Source of the DNA: Monoplex corrugatus
Lineage: Eukaryota > Mollusca > Gastropoda > Littorinimorpha > Ranellidae
DNA length: 64,000 bases
Direction of reading: 5' to 3'
NCBI GenBank assembly: GCA_030674185.1
Contig: CM060314.1
Span: 26,411,891-26,475,890, forward strand
Shown here: positions 40,913 through 53,200 of the stretch, piece by piece
Numbering within the stretch: position 1 is the stretch's first letter
Layout: every line of letters starts with the position of its first letter
Translations under genes and position numbers: made by a program
Notes under the pieces: generated by a model
The model's input: the letters and a program-made list of their open reading frames with translations, nothing else
Told to the model about the DNA's origin: nothing
Database searches by the model: none

Positions 40913-42004
40913 TTATGTAGGCTACAAGCTGCATGTAAACTGATCACAAAAAGTACAGATGTGCCCAAATAATCATAAGCTGGGGCAAAAAAAAAGACAT
41001 TTAAAGATGAATTTTGTCATCAAATAATTTACCTTTGATCATAGACCTATGTGTATTTTCAATTATATAAACACATTTTTTTATTTAAACGCATCTAATC
41101 TTACGTGAATTAAGACTTCAATGCCAAATTATGTCTTCTTATCTTTCAAAATTGTCTCAATATGTCCAAAAACCTGCATTCTTAATACATGACATATATT
41201 TGCTCTTTCTCTAGCAATATAAGTAAGCAAACATGATTTGGTGCATGTTCAACAGGAAATACATACATACACCATAGGGCCTACATATTTACTCAAAACT
41301 TGATCAATGTGGGAAAAAATGGATTTTTCAAATAGTATAAGAATATGATCTGCTTAAATAAGACACTTAAGAACTTGCTAATCAAAGTATTTAAGTTACT
41401 GGAAATCTCAAACAGTAGTGTCAAAGACACTCTTACAGGTTTGTGAGCAGATACCTACATAAACTAAATGGTTTCCGTTTAATTTACCAGTAAACTGACA
41501 ACAAAACAAAAGGCAACAAGGCAAAAGTTCTCTCTTGGATTAGGTCTGCAGTCTATCAGCAGCTGAACGATCATTGCTAGTGTCTGTGAATAGGTTCATG
41601 CTTTCCTGATTCAAGCCTTTCACCTAAATCTGCATGATGATGTATTTTCATCAGAATGCAAAAGTCTGGTCAACTTGTTCTTTGCAAAAAAAACAGCCCC
41701 CCCCCCCCCCCCCCCCCCCAACCAAGGCTGCTTCTAGTTGAATTTAAAACAAAAAACATAATAAATAACCCACTTATCAGTTCAACAGCTAAATGATAAC
41801 TGCATGAATGTTTTCTTGCAAAAAGAAATCTTTCTGTTTTAAGCCTAACATGGATCTCCCTCCCAGTATCTTTAATTTAAGACAAAGCACTTGTCCGCTT
41901 ACTTGCAAAAAAGTACCTCTAATCACGTCTCTTTCAGAAGTATCTCCAAAAATCGTAAATTAATGCTTGTGACTTGTCTAAATTCAGTGGTATAGCAATT
42001 CGTC

Positions 42005-42041
<37 letters not shown>

Positions 42042-44180
42042 GGGGGGGGGGGCATGTGTGTATATATATATATATAAAATTATATATATGTATATATTCG
42101 TGTACGTGATTGTCACTAACAAATCAAACTGAAAAACATATTTGTTGTTATTTTTGATGAACCATGTTTATGCTGCATTGATTTATTGGTGTATACATGT
42201 ATTCCATATAACTGTACTGCCTTAGTTTATGTTGCATTGACATATTCATGTACGTGTCTGATTGTTGTACCACATTACTATATCAAGATTCCAATGTTTA
42301 TGCTGTTTGTAAAGTGCAGCGAGCATTCTCTGACATGTATGTTTGTGCTACATAAATGGAATTATTAATTACTTATTTAAAATAATCACTTATTTAATTA
42401 AAATGTTCACACAGAAATCTTTATATCAATTGGTTAAATGATAATCACTACAAGCACAAAAGCAAAGCAACACTAAATGATACAGATCAAGAGCACACAA
42501 TGAACGTTTCCTTACAATCAGCAAATGCATACTACATGATAAAAATAAAGAGCACACACTGAATATTTCCTTACAATCAGCAAACTTGCGCACACACACA
42601 CACAAAACATGTTTCTACACTGACTGAAAAAGAAATGTTTTATCCAATTTATCTCACCATAATTTCAAACTAAACATTGCAACCCAAAAGTCTTTGTAAG
42701 TAACAATTCATACCTTATATCCTTAAGATATTTACAGTGCTTGCAATCTCACAGCACTACTATTCCACATACAACACACAAGATGGGAAAAACTGATTAT
42801 AACAAATGCATTTTAACTGTACAGCTTTGTACATGTTCTTCCATTTTCAATGATGTAATTATACACAAACTCACCAAAGCCACACCACTACAAAACTACA
42901 GCTCAAAACATGGACAGGAAAAACAGGAAAGAATGTTGCCATAGCCACAACCTCAGAATTAACATCGACCATAAGTCTGTTTCTGTTTCAGAAGAAAATG
43001 AAATACCATGGTAATGACCAACATAAAGCTGAAAAGCAATATGAAAGTGTGATATTGTATAATTATTATATACAGCAATATGATTAAAAGTAGAATGGAA
43101 GGAAAGAAAGGAAAAGGCCAATACAATTTTCAACACCTTGGACGGCAACATATATTCTGTGATGTCCATGGAAAAGTAATACATCAGGAAAGAAAGTGAG
43201 CAACAAAGTTTTAAAAAGCACATTCAAGTTCTCTCCTTTTGATCTCACATGCACAGCAAATAATAGGCCCTGCAACCAGGGACACACTGTCAGATACTTC
43301 AGTCCTGTTTCAAAGAATTTAGATGAAACAAGATACATTACAAATGCCTTTCTCTTCATTGAAAGTATCATCCGAATTGTAACCACAACACTGTACACGC
43401 ATCAGCTACTACTAGTTTAGAACATAAATGAGTCTTTTCTTTTTCTCTCCCTAAAGAAAATATTAACCAGTACTGTTATCACAAGATAAATACAGTGTTG
43501 GTTAAAACCATTTTCAAACTTAAGTACCAAATGATATGATTTAACTTTTAATAATCTAAGAAAATCTCCAATACCAAATACAGTTTTCACACATCCCTTA
43601 TGGTTTCTTTGTGGAATATGGACAAAGTGAAAATAACAGATGTCTTCAAACTTACCTCTGAGTTTCTTACAACTTGCATTACACTTCTTAAACCCTACCC
43701 TAATCGAATAGACAAAATGGAGCAACCTACTGACAATTTTGAGTGTTTTTAAATGGCACTGCAGTACTAAAATAAATTTCATAAAAATGCCATAGGGAAA
43801 CGGATCCCAACCGATTGTGACAAACATCATAATCCTGTGCTAAAAATCCTGTGCGTTTGTGAAATCCCGAGTTTTCTGGTTTAATCGTAAGTTCCATGCA
43901 TTATGGATTTCAAAAAAGGTGAACAAGTTGAGCTTTGATAATAAGTAGTACCATAATTCAAAACCTAAGCCACCCTCGCAAAAAGAACATTCTGTAGCTC
44001 CTGTTGTTCTTGTTTATAAATAACTATATTTCATAATAAACACAATATTAAATGAATCAACACATACAATAAAGGTTTAGTCAGAAAGCAACGTTTCAAA
44101 GGGTCTCTCTATCAGCAATGTTTATACAGGGTTTCTCTATCTCTCCCATCCTTTCCCTTTCTGTCTCTCGATGAGTCGAA
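40913..44180. other. Unassigned region with C and G homopolymers
   Basis: A C homopolymer lies at 41697-41719, and GT/G/TA repeats at 42008-42090. AT-rich, no exon supported. Frames up to 137 codons (43830-43417, minus) show no domain. Confidence 0.4.
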
Positions 44181-44190
44181 CACACACACA

Positions 44191-44274
<84 letters not shown>
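44181..44274. repeat. (CA)n microsatellite
   Basis: A CA run with one CACC break. Confidence 0.97.
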
Positions 44275-44429
44275 TTTAAAAAATCTTTTTTATTTGAACT
44301 ACACAACATTCAAGAAACAAAACAAACTCCGAGACATAAAAACATTCTGAATACGTGATTTTTAACTACAAATCATAATGGTCAACATTTCTGTTTATTA
44401 AATATTGGTTAGAATAATGAAACCACACA

Positions 44430-44645
44430 TACGTTTTCCCAAACTATTAACCGGAGCAAGGTGTCAGAAACCTCCACTTTTCTCAAGGCCAGAACTAGAG
44501 CGCAATGCCAATCTCCCCTACCTTGCTGCTTTACCTTCCCCGTCCATAAAGAGACACAGGTATACATTTACAGCTGGGTGGACGGAGGTGATGTGTTCCA
44601 GTCACAGCACAAGTCTGGTCACCTATTCACTTAGCATTCAGACTT
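44430..44645 (-). mobile_element. Diverged SINE fragment
   Basis: TACAGCTGGGTGGACGGAGG and the CAGAAACCTCCACTTTTCTC area resemble a gastropod SINE body (compare CACTGCTGGGTGGACAGAGG at 8911-8930, in the SINE at 8759-9033). No target duplication seen. Confidence 0.5.
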
Positions 44646-45304
44646 AATTATACTTTGGTATTTGAGAGCAATCTCTCCCTATCCCAGAATTTCCTTATTA
44701 AAACAATAAACACAACATACAATATCATCACATAGCTCTAAAATGAAAACCGTCAAATAAAAATATACAAAACAAACTAAGCCAAACAAAATAATGATGC
44801 ACAACAACGTTAAATGCTATGTGATCACACACAAATAAATCACCCAACAAATCTTTCTCGAAATGAATGACAATTTTTTTTCAACAACAAACAACTGGAC
44901 AACATATGATCCAGTTCACTACTGATATGAACCAAACAGGAAAATATCGTCGGCCACGTTATGTATTAATCCACAACCAATAACAAGAGATGCAGAGATC
45001 TATTTAACAATAATTTCTTTCCAGTAACAACAGAAACACAAAAACCTGTGTGCCACCCTCTCTTTCCTTGTATTGCATGTACTACACAAGATGAGTAAGC
45101 AATATGTCAAGAAATTTTCTCACACCTTATCCTGTTTTCGTTTGGTTTTTGTATTTTTTTGGTATCACATCCATCAGCAGCAAGCAAAATCTGTCTTATC
45201 AGATAAGAGATGCTGGTCCTCACTAACAATCTTCCTTCAAGGGGCAACTTTGTGACGCATGTATTACAACTTTAACACAACTTCTTGTGGTTTAAGATGA
45301 ATTA

Positions 45305-46060
45305 CTTGAGATAGGCCATATCTGGTTTAGCCTGAAACTTGTAAAGATGTCTTTAGATAGGCCATATCAGGCTTAGCCTACAACTTGTAAAGATGTCTTT
45401 GAGACAGGCCGTATCTGGCTTATCCTGAAACTTGCAACAGTGTCTTTGAGACAGGCCATATCTGGCTTATCCTGAAACTTGCAACAGTGTCTTTGAGACA
45501 GGCCATATCTGGCTTATCCTGAAACTTGCAACAGTGTCTTTGAGACAGGCCGTATCTGGCTTATCCTGAAACTTGCAACAGTGTCTTTGAGACAGGCCGT
45601 ATCTGGCTTATCCTGAAACTTGCAACAGTGTCTTTGAGACAGGCCATATCTGGCTTATCCTGAAACTTGCAACAGTGTCTTTGAGACAGGCCATATCTGG
45701 CTTATCCTGAAACTTGCAACAGTGTCTTTGAGACAGGCCATATCTGGCTTATCCTGAAACTTGCAACAGTGTCTTTGAGACAGGCCATATCTGGCTTAGC
45801 CTACAACTTAAACAGATTTCTTTAGAGATAGGTCATATCTGTCTTAGTCTACAACTTACAAAGATATTTGAGATAGGCTATATCTGGCATAGCCTACAGT
45901 TTGTAAAGATTTCTTTGAGACAGGCCATATCTGGCTTAGCCTACAGTTTGTAAAGATGTCTCTGAGACAGGTCATATCTGGCTCAGCCTACAATTTGTAA
46001 AGGTGTCTTTGAGATAGGCCATATCTGGCTCAGCCTGAAACTTGTAAAGATGTCTTTATT
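45305..46060. repeat. 47-bp minisatellite, ~16 copies
   Basis: The unit is TTGAGACAGGCCATATCTGG, then CTTATCCTGAAACTTGCAAC and AGTGTCT. The central copies (45400-45790) are almost identical, differing mainly by a CCATATC/CCGTATC change. The outer copies at both ends are diverged (CTTAGCCTACAACTTGTAAAG). This is the usual pattern of homogenisation in the middle. Confidence 0.96.
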
Positions 46061-47210
46061 TCTGACAGATACAAAAAATTATATGATGCAGATTTAGCAT
46101 CCTTGCAGTGCATCAGTATATATGTAAAAGAAACTCAACAGAACTAATTTTCACATTTTTTTCTTTTCTCTACCCTGCCCTCTCTACTGGATCAAAATGA
46201 ACCAGACATATGTTCCCTGTGATGATGACCTCATGAGCATATAAAACATTAAGTTTAACAGTACACTGTAACTCACACATGAAAAAAAAATGTAATTCAT
46301 TCCTTGTTCATTTAGGTTTTGGAAACAATAACCCATGTACTGACTGACTGCACTGATATGCTTCTCCAGTAACCTAATATATCAATAAGTAAACAAATAA
46401 GTAAATAAGCAAATATATAATGAAATTTTAAAAAATCATACAATACGAAGGAAACATTCAATTAAACATGATATATGTACAAGCAAGCAAGAAACATAGT
46501 CATCTATAAATCTCAAACAAGTATGTCATATATAAATCTTTAACAAGTAATCTGCTTTTTCAGCAAACTGATATCAAGATAATACAGACATAACTAATAT
46601 CAAGATAATACAGACATTTTTTTCAACTCTGATCCCAAAATCTTACTTTCCAGTGCAAATTTATTATAAAAAGAGATGAGACGAGTGTGGGGAGGGGGCT
46701 GGCAGAAGGAAGTCATGAGAAGGACTCTGGAAAAAAAATTAACAGAAGACAATGCAAAACGCATTTCTAAGCTCACGCACCATATGACAGATTATGATAA
46801 GAAACAAAGTATTTGAAGGTTGTTCACTTTTATTTTTGTTTAAGACAAGAAACAAAGCGTTTGATAGTTGTTTGCTTTTGTTTCTTTATTTGTGTTATTT
46901 TTTAATGTTTTCTATTCAGAAAACTAGCTGACATCATTCAATGGTAGTTGTTTTGAACATATAAAAGCTGCTAGATTAAATGTAAACTGAAGCGTTAGAG
47001 GAGTTTTCATAATAGTATATTCAGTTTTTTCTCCCTTTCTGTAAATCCTCTAATACAAAATGTAATTATCAATACGGTCTCCTTGTGTGTGAACTGCATT
47101 GTAAATCTTAGCTTTTTACCTTTTTTTTTTTTTTTACTGTTTTCAGCGATTTATTCACGCACTTTTTAAAAATTTCTTCAGGAAACTTGGAGGTTGCATA
47201 TATAAAGTTA
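46061..47210. other. Unassigned AT-rich region
   Basis: No gene or repeat family recognised apart from T and A homopolymers. A 33-bp direct duplication (TATCAAGATAATACAGACAT) lies at 46569-46619. Confidence 0.45.
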
Positions 47211-47214
47211 CACA

Positions 47215-48115
47215 ACTGACCAGTCACCCTAGTGCAGCAATTAGTGCCACAGACTACTGACTGTAATGTTGTGAGTTCAAGTCCTGTCAGTCATTATTGG
47301 ATTGTTTGCCCCATTCAGCACCTACCGCAGAGATGAGTGTGCTATAGACTCATTGGAAAGATTGGGATCAAACAGCTGAGTGCTATAGACTCATTGGAAA
47401 GATTGGGATCAAACAGCTGAGTGCTATAGACTCATTGGAAAGATTGGGATCAAACAGCTGAGTGCTATAGACTCATTGGAAAGATTGGGATCAAACAGCT
47501 GAGTGCTATAGACTCATTGGAAAGATTGGGATCAAACAGCTGAGTGCTATAGACTCATTGGAAAGATTGGGATCAAACAGCTGAGTGCTATAGACTCATT
47601 GGAAAGATTGGGATCAAACAGCTGAGTGCTATAGACTCATTGGAAAGATTGGGATCAAACAGCTGAGTGCTATAGACTCATTGGAAAGATTGGGATCAAA
47701 CAGCTGAGTGCTATAGACTCATTGGAAAGATTGGGATCAAACAGCTGAGTGCTATAGACTCATTGGAAAGATTGGGATCAAACAGCTGAGTGCTATAGAC
47801 TCATTGGAAAGATTGGGATCAAATAGCTGAGTGCTATAGACTCATTGGAAAGATAGGGATCAAACAGCTGAGTCTCATCCACTTCATGAATGCATCATCG
47901 ACGATGGTCCTTCCAACCAGAGTTGCAGGTGTCTGTATCTTTCTGGCCTGGTTAATGGCAGGCCAGCTTATCATAGTAAGTGTAGAGTACAGTCCTGTCA
48001 TGCAGTCTCAATCCTAGACTGAATTCCACAGGATCAAGATTATCATTCTCCTTGTCATCATCATCACAGCATTGTTAAAACCTGTCCCAGCTTCTGTGGC
48101 CATTAAGGCGGTGTA
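47215..48115 (+). mobile_element. tRNA-derived SINE expanded by an internal minisatellite
   Basis: A head with CTAGTGCAGCAATTAGTGCC and the B-box-like GAGTTCAAGTCCTGTC, then CAGCACCTACCGCAGAGATG. After the 41-bp repeat block the body resumes with GATGGTCCTTCCAACCAGAG, TTTCTGGCCTGG and TAAGGCGGTGTAGAAAATGA. Diverged. Confidence 0.6.
47341..47872. repeat. 41-bp minisatellite, ~13 copies
   Basis: GCTATAGACTCATTGGAAAG, then ATTGGGATCAAACAGCTGAG and T, repeat head to tail with exact 41-base period from 47341. Only the last two copies differ, by one base each. The array arose from a segment of the surrounding SINE. Confidence 0.97.
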
Positions 48116-49415
48116 GAAAATGAGACAACGCAAAAAAAGGTCTGACAACTGAACATTTAAACAGTCCCTTGCAAATTCAACATGACAGATTTTTTTCCTG
48201 AAGGATTGGGGAAGGTGGTTGTTTCTTTGGTCACTTTGGTTGGCTGGTTGGTTGGTTGGTTGTTAGACCAATGGGACAAAGGTAGATATTGTTGACAAAG
48301 CACCAAACAATGAAAGTCTAGATAAAGAAGTAGGAAAGCAAAGCAGATACAGAGTTAACTTTTACAATTCACAAGTCTTGAGCAGGAAAAAAAAAAATAC
48401 ACACAGGTGAAACCAAGCCTTATCTGAGGCAAATCTGTTAACTTTAAAAAATGCAGACTCTGACCCTGGGTAGCTAATCAAAATCTCAGTCCTACTGAAG
48501 TACTGTTGTCATTGTGTAAACATGATATACAATGAATAAATGCTCAAAACTATTTTAGACTTATGTCATAAAATGCTTGGTGACTGGATTTATATAAAAT
48601 CTAGCAGGTGAAAACTGTCAGTCTGTCATACTAATATGTGCACAGTTGTTTCAAATGCAAGTTATTTGTTCTCAAAGCTACTTCTTAACTCCTTGGAAGT
48701 TTTTTCATTTTTCTTTTTTCTTTTCATTTTTTTAAATGGGCATTCCAGTTATGTGTGAAAAGCAAGGAAAGACTATTTCAAAGGTGATATAGTCAATGAA
48801 AACTTCCAATGCCACAAAATCAAGAGCTACAAATAGTGACCAAGTACCACACGTTATTCAGTTAGAATTCACTTGGTGGAAACTGATCATGAGCGTGGAA
48901 ATACATACTCCAAAGCTGCATGTACATAGACAACACATTCTCCAAGAATTCTCATTCAAATCCACAATTATTCAAACCACAATCAAACCAAATCTGTTTC
49001 AGAATATTTGCAAAGTGGCTGGACCAAGGGAGGGGAGAGGGAGTAGTATCGCAGGAATGGGGGGGGGGGGGTTGATGTAATATATGCAATCACCACGATT
49101 ATTCAATACTACAATTCTGATTCACCACATTTCTTTTCCAATGAAAATTTTGAAGCATACACACTTGACACCAATTACAAAGATGTTTTCATTTGAAATC
49201 ATCTGTGAATTTTACACAAGATTTGTTATAAATAAACAATGAACAAAATAGTGGAAACCATTTACTCATAAACAAAACAGAACTCAGATTTCTGGTAAGT
49301 TTGACATATTCATATTAACTGCACAATTGTTCTTATGAGAGAGCACATATTGTCACTAACGACTGCAGCTGTAACTTCAAAGTAGCCATAATATAATCCA
49401 TACTCAGGACTGAAA
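48116..49415. other. Unassigned region, possible ARFIP 3' UTR
   Basis: AT-rich unique sequence, with a G homopolymer at 49060-49070 and (TTGG)n at 48240-48260. It may hold part of the 3' end of ARFIP (minus strand), but no polyadenylation site can be assigned. Confidence 0.35.
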
Positions 49416-49422
49416 TTAACAA

Positions 49423-49600
49423 GGGTGCAACTTAGAAAAAGTCAAAAAACTGAAAAGGGTCCAGGGACCAGCAGCGCCCCATATGGATGGTCCGGGGAGC
49501 TATGCCCCCAGACACTGAAGCTTTTACAAAAAACAGATTTTTCCATTTCAGACTCTTTTGAAAAAACGGATTCCGTCGTCAAACGGAAGAAGTTGCACCC
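49423..49600. mobile_element. 178-bp inverted-repeat element
   Basis: GGGTGCAACTT (49423-49433) is inverted as AAGTTGCACCC (49590-49600). The GC-rich inside (GGGTCCAGGGACCAGCAGCG, GGGGAGCTATGCCCCC) resembles the core of the element at 31729-32087. No coding capacity. It is followed by (TC)n at 49617-49640. Confidence 0.65.
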
Positions 49601-49819
49601 ATGAATTAATCATTGCTCTCTCTCTCTCTCTTTCTCTCTTTCAACACAGGTGTGACCTTAACAATCTGATCTGTGGTGCCTACTTGGAATGCTTAACTGG
49701 GTTCCCTGCCAAATCTCGTTTTTTAACAGTTCTAGTAAACGTCAGACAATTCCATCATTCTTACATAGTGCAACAACAAACGGGCAGCATTGCCACTAAT
49801 CATGACACACTCACACCCA

Positions 49820-49889
49820 CAACCCATTCACTCCCTCCCCCTATCAACCAGCTTCCTGTAGAAAAGAGGGAAGGAGTGAAAGGATTAAC
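49820..49889. mobile_element. Solo inner hairpin of the TTAACCC family
   Basis: AACCCATTCACTCCCTCCCC, then ATCAACCAGCTTCC, pairs with GAGGGAAGGAGTGAAAGGATTAA. This equals the inner hairpin of the 40731 element without the outer arms. Confidence 0.65.
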
Positions 49890-50120
49890 TAAAAAAAGAA
49901 AAGGTACCACATAAACAGCAGGTTTGGTTCCAGAACTGGCATAATACCAGGCTGCACATTCCTATTTTTTTTTTCTTCTTTTTTTGGAGGGTGACATGAT
50001 GAGCATGGCAATAAACTGCAAGGACGAGTCAACGTCGGCAAAAATGGATGAACAGTAAAAAAAATCTCTACATCTGTGGTGATTTTTCTCCCCCTAGATC
50101 GGAAATGGCTGACAAGCCTA

Positions 50121-50273
50121 TCACTGCTCGATCCACGATGGCTTCTCTGCGTTGGGTCGTTTCAAGCTGATATTGAACTGTTTGAGGGTGGCCTCCAGAG
50201 CAGCGGCGTTGCCACTGAAATAGGCGGAGATGGCGTTGTGGAACAACAACAGCTGCTTGTGCATCACCTTCAC
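50121..50273 (-). CDS. ARFIP: Arfaptin last coding exon
   Basis: The acceptor TGTGATCAG|GTG is followed by 50 codons, [20 protein letters not shown] to EKPSWIEQ, and TGA at 50123-50121. The frame above the acceptor is open by chance. It is separated from the previous exon by a 6.9-kb intron that contains several repeats. Confidence 0.95.
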   Translation of the reverse strand: MKVMHKQLLLFHNAISAYFSGNAAALEATLKQFNISLKRPNAEKPSWIEQ

Positions 50274-53200
50274 CTGATCACAGAGCAAACTGTACATGTC
50301 AATTTTTATGTCTGACAAAACAAGCACTGAACACTGAAAGGCTGACTTCAAAGATGATCTGTTCAAAAGTTTACACAAAGAAAAACAGGATAACCTTATC
50401 TTCTTACACAGCGCATGTGAAGAAAAGCCACAGCAAATAAAAGAGATGTTCCTGGCCATAGTCTGTAAAAACAAAGTAACTTTATGAACAGAACAAACTG
50501 TAAACAGAAAAGAATGTGGCAAGAGCTAAGAGACACCGTTTATCTGAGACACACTACTCCCGAGACAGAAATGCAAATTTCACTCTAAAAAATTTGGTAA
50601 GACAATACAGTAAAACATTACAATTATTATACAGTTCAAATAAGGGCATGAATCACACAAAAAGGATCTTGTTTTTGACAAACAGTAGACTGTTCATTTT
50701 TGTTTTATCCTTCATAATGCCATGCTAGCCATTCCAGAAAGGCAGATGTCAATCACTTATCTCGGTCTCATGAAAATTCTAATTTCATCCAGGAGCCATA
50801 TAATTGGTAGCTTTACACTTGTCAAGGTTCCATGGAATGTAATAATAAATGGATATTCTGAATTAAATTGTAACTAACATATATAAAAATATTTATTTTT
50901 CAGAAGGAAAATGAATTAAAAATTATTTTTATTTGTGTTAGTTCAGAATTTAATCAAGAATACTTTTTCCCCAACAATATCACTTTTTTTGTAAGTGAAA
51001 ATTACTCAGTAAAAAGGAACACGTTTCACTAGAAATTGTATGTAATGAAAGAACATCACCATGGAAAAGCAGTTAAACTTGTCCAATGATTGAGAAGAAA
51101 GAAAAACAAATGACCACAGAACACTGTCAAGCATTCAGAAGATACTGTGCCTGATAATGGGTGCCAGTGTTTGTACAAAGTGGCTTATAATGTGTGACAG
51201 TTTTTGCACAATGCCTAGTACTTCTACACATCGGATTTCCTTAGAGCCAAAAATGCACTTTGATACATATACCCAATAATCAATCATAAGAGAAAGTATA
51301 AAAAGCTATAAAGAACAAACCAGATGAAAGGACCAAACAGGCAGAAAATGATAGGAATAAATGATGGAAAGCAAAAAAGCAAGACTGAAAGAAAGAGTGT
51401 GACAGAAAAAAGGAAATTTCTAGCACAGAATTTCCAGGTGAGGATACAATTTATACTGAAAGAACCCTTGGCATCCCCATGGGGGCGACTTTGTTAATTA
51501 TCTTAAAAAAATATCTTTCTTGTTTGATTGGTATGGTAAATGTGATCGTATTGACTGAAAAACTAAAAAAAAATAATAAAAAAACAGCATAAAATTATAG
51601 GTCTCTCTACATACCAGATATACAAAGGTATGCTGAAGCTTTAAAACTTTTCTGGCCAAGAATGTTTAAAAACAAAATGTAAATGGGAAAACATATCTAG
51701 TGAACTACACCCCTATGTAACAAACTCCGAAAAATACGGTCCAAGCTATGCTTTATATAAAGCCAATAATACATAATTCTGGAAAAACACCTTCAAGGCA
51801 TGTCATCATTTTTAGAGTTGTACAAAACCAAGAACGCCAAATGATTTATTCTCAGAAATGATCCTATATAATGAAAAAAATCACTATCAGGAATAATACA
51901 TAAGATACCATAGATTGCTTCAAAACAGGTCTACTGATTTGCACAATTTTTGAGTAATAATGAATCATTTTTGACACATCACCAATTCAACAGGTAATAC
52001 AAAATGAATGTAAACTTCTTAACCCCTTGACTGCTGACGTTTTTTAATATCCAGTGTTTTGCACATGTGGGGGGAAACGTTGCGTCATTACCATGCATAC
52101 TAAAACAACTGTTATTTCCATATTTATGGGAATCTATGCGTGAAATTAGACAGAATGATCCATTAGGCATGATAAAATGTAATTTCAGATGATTTACGTA
52201 GCAATTTCTTGAAATTATTACATATTTGTACTATTTTGTGGAAATTCCCATAGAAACACTTATAATCACTCACACTAGAAACAAAAACCAAAGGAAAAAA
52301 TAGAAGATATGGCCATCCTGACAAAATCTGAAAGTGTTCAGACTGTGGATGACCAGCTACTGACAGATCACTGACAGCTGACAAGCTGCAAAGAGCAGCA
52401 ACCTACTAGTGAACAAGTGGCTTGACCTGGTCATGTTGTCCACTGTCGCCAAGCCCCCACCCCCACCACTACTCCATCACCCTAGTCCTCACCTTACCCT
52501 TGTAATAATACTCCTTGGACTATGTACTTTAACACTTTGAAGGTGATGGCTGGTTGCCAGCATTGCCTGCAGTCACAAACCCTTTGTCACATGCTCATAG
52601 GATCAATACTTTTCACGTCTGCTCTGTCTGGTGCACATTTCACACCAACAGCAAGTAATCAATGCTTTTTTCAACCTCTTCTTGCGTCAGAATTGTCTTC
52701 TGAATCATCCTACAGTCATTCACAATTTCTTCACTCAACGTGCATGCTTTAAAAGACTGAAAATGTGCAGGATTTCAAGACAGCCCTGGCATCACCATTT
52801 TTCTGAAAACCAGTTTTGATTCTCAGACAAATAAAACCAATCTGGTGAGGGTTGCATAGGTCAACAAGTCATGTAAGGGAAGCCAATCATTTTTATGAAC
52901 CCTCTCTGCGACTGACAACACCAGTCAGTGCATCTCTCCCATTTACATTGGGCTGAAATATGTCAAACTACCTGCATTAATTTCATGTTTGTGTGCATCA
53001 CAGAAGGCTTTGAGAGTTTGATAAAATTTTATGTTGGCAACAGTTACAGCAATTATGGGATTAATCTTTAGTAGCTGTAAGCAGTCTACTAAGGCATGCA
53101 CACAGAAGACTAAGTTGAATATACCAAATTAAAACATACATGATATTCCTCAAGCGCTGTAAGCAGTTTACTCTGTACCGAAAGGAGCATGATAACACTA

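Noticed and set aside
45305..47872. 47-bp and 41-bp arrays (and the 45-bp array) as CRISPR
   Set aside because: Repeats are head to tail without unique spacers, there are no cas genes, and the host is an animal.
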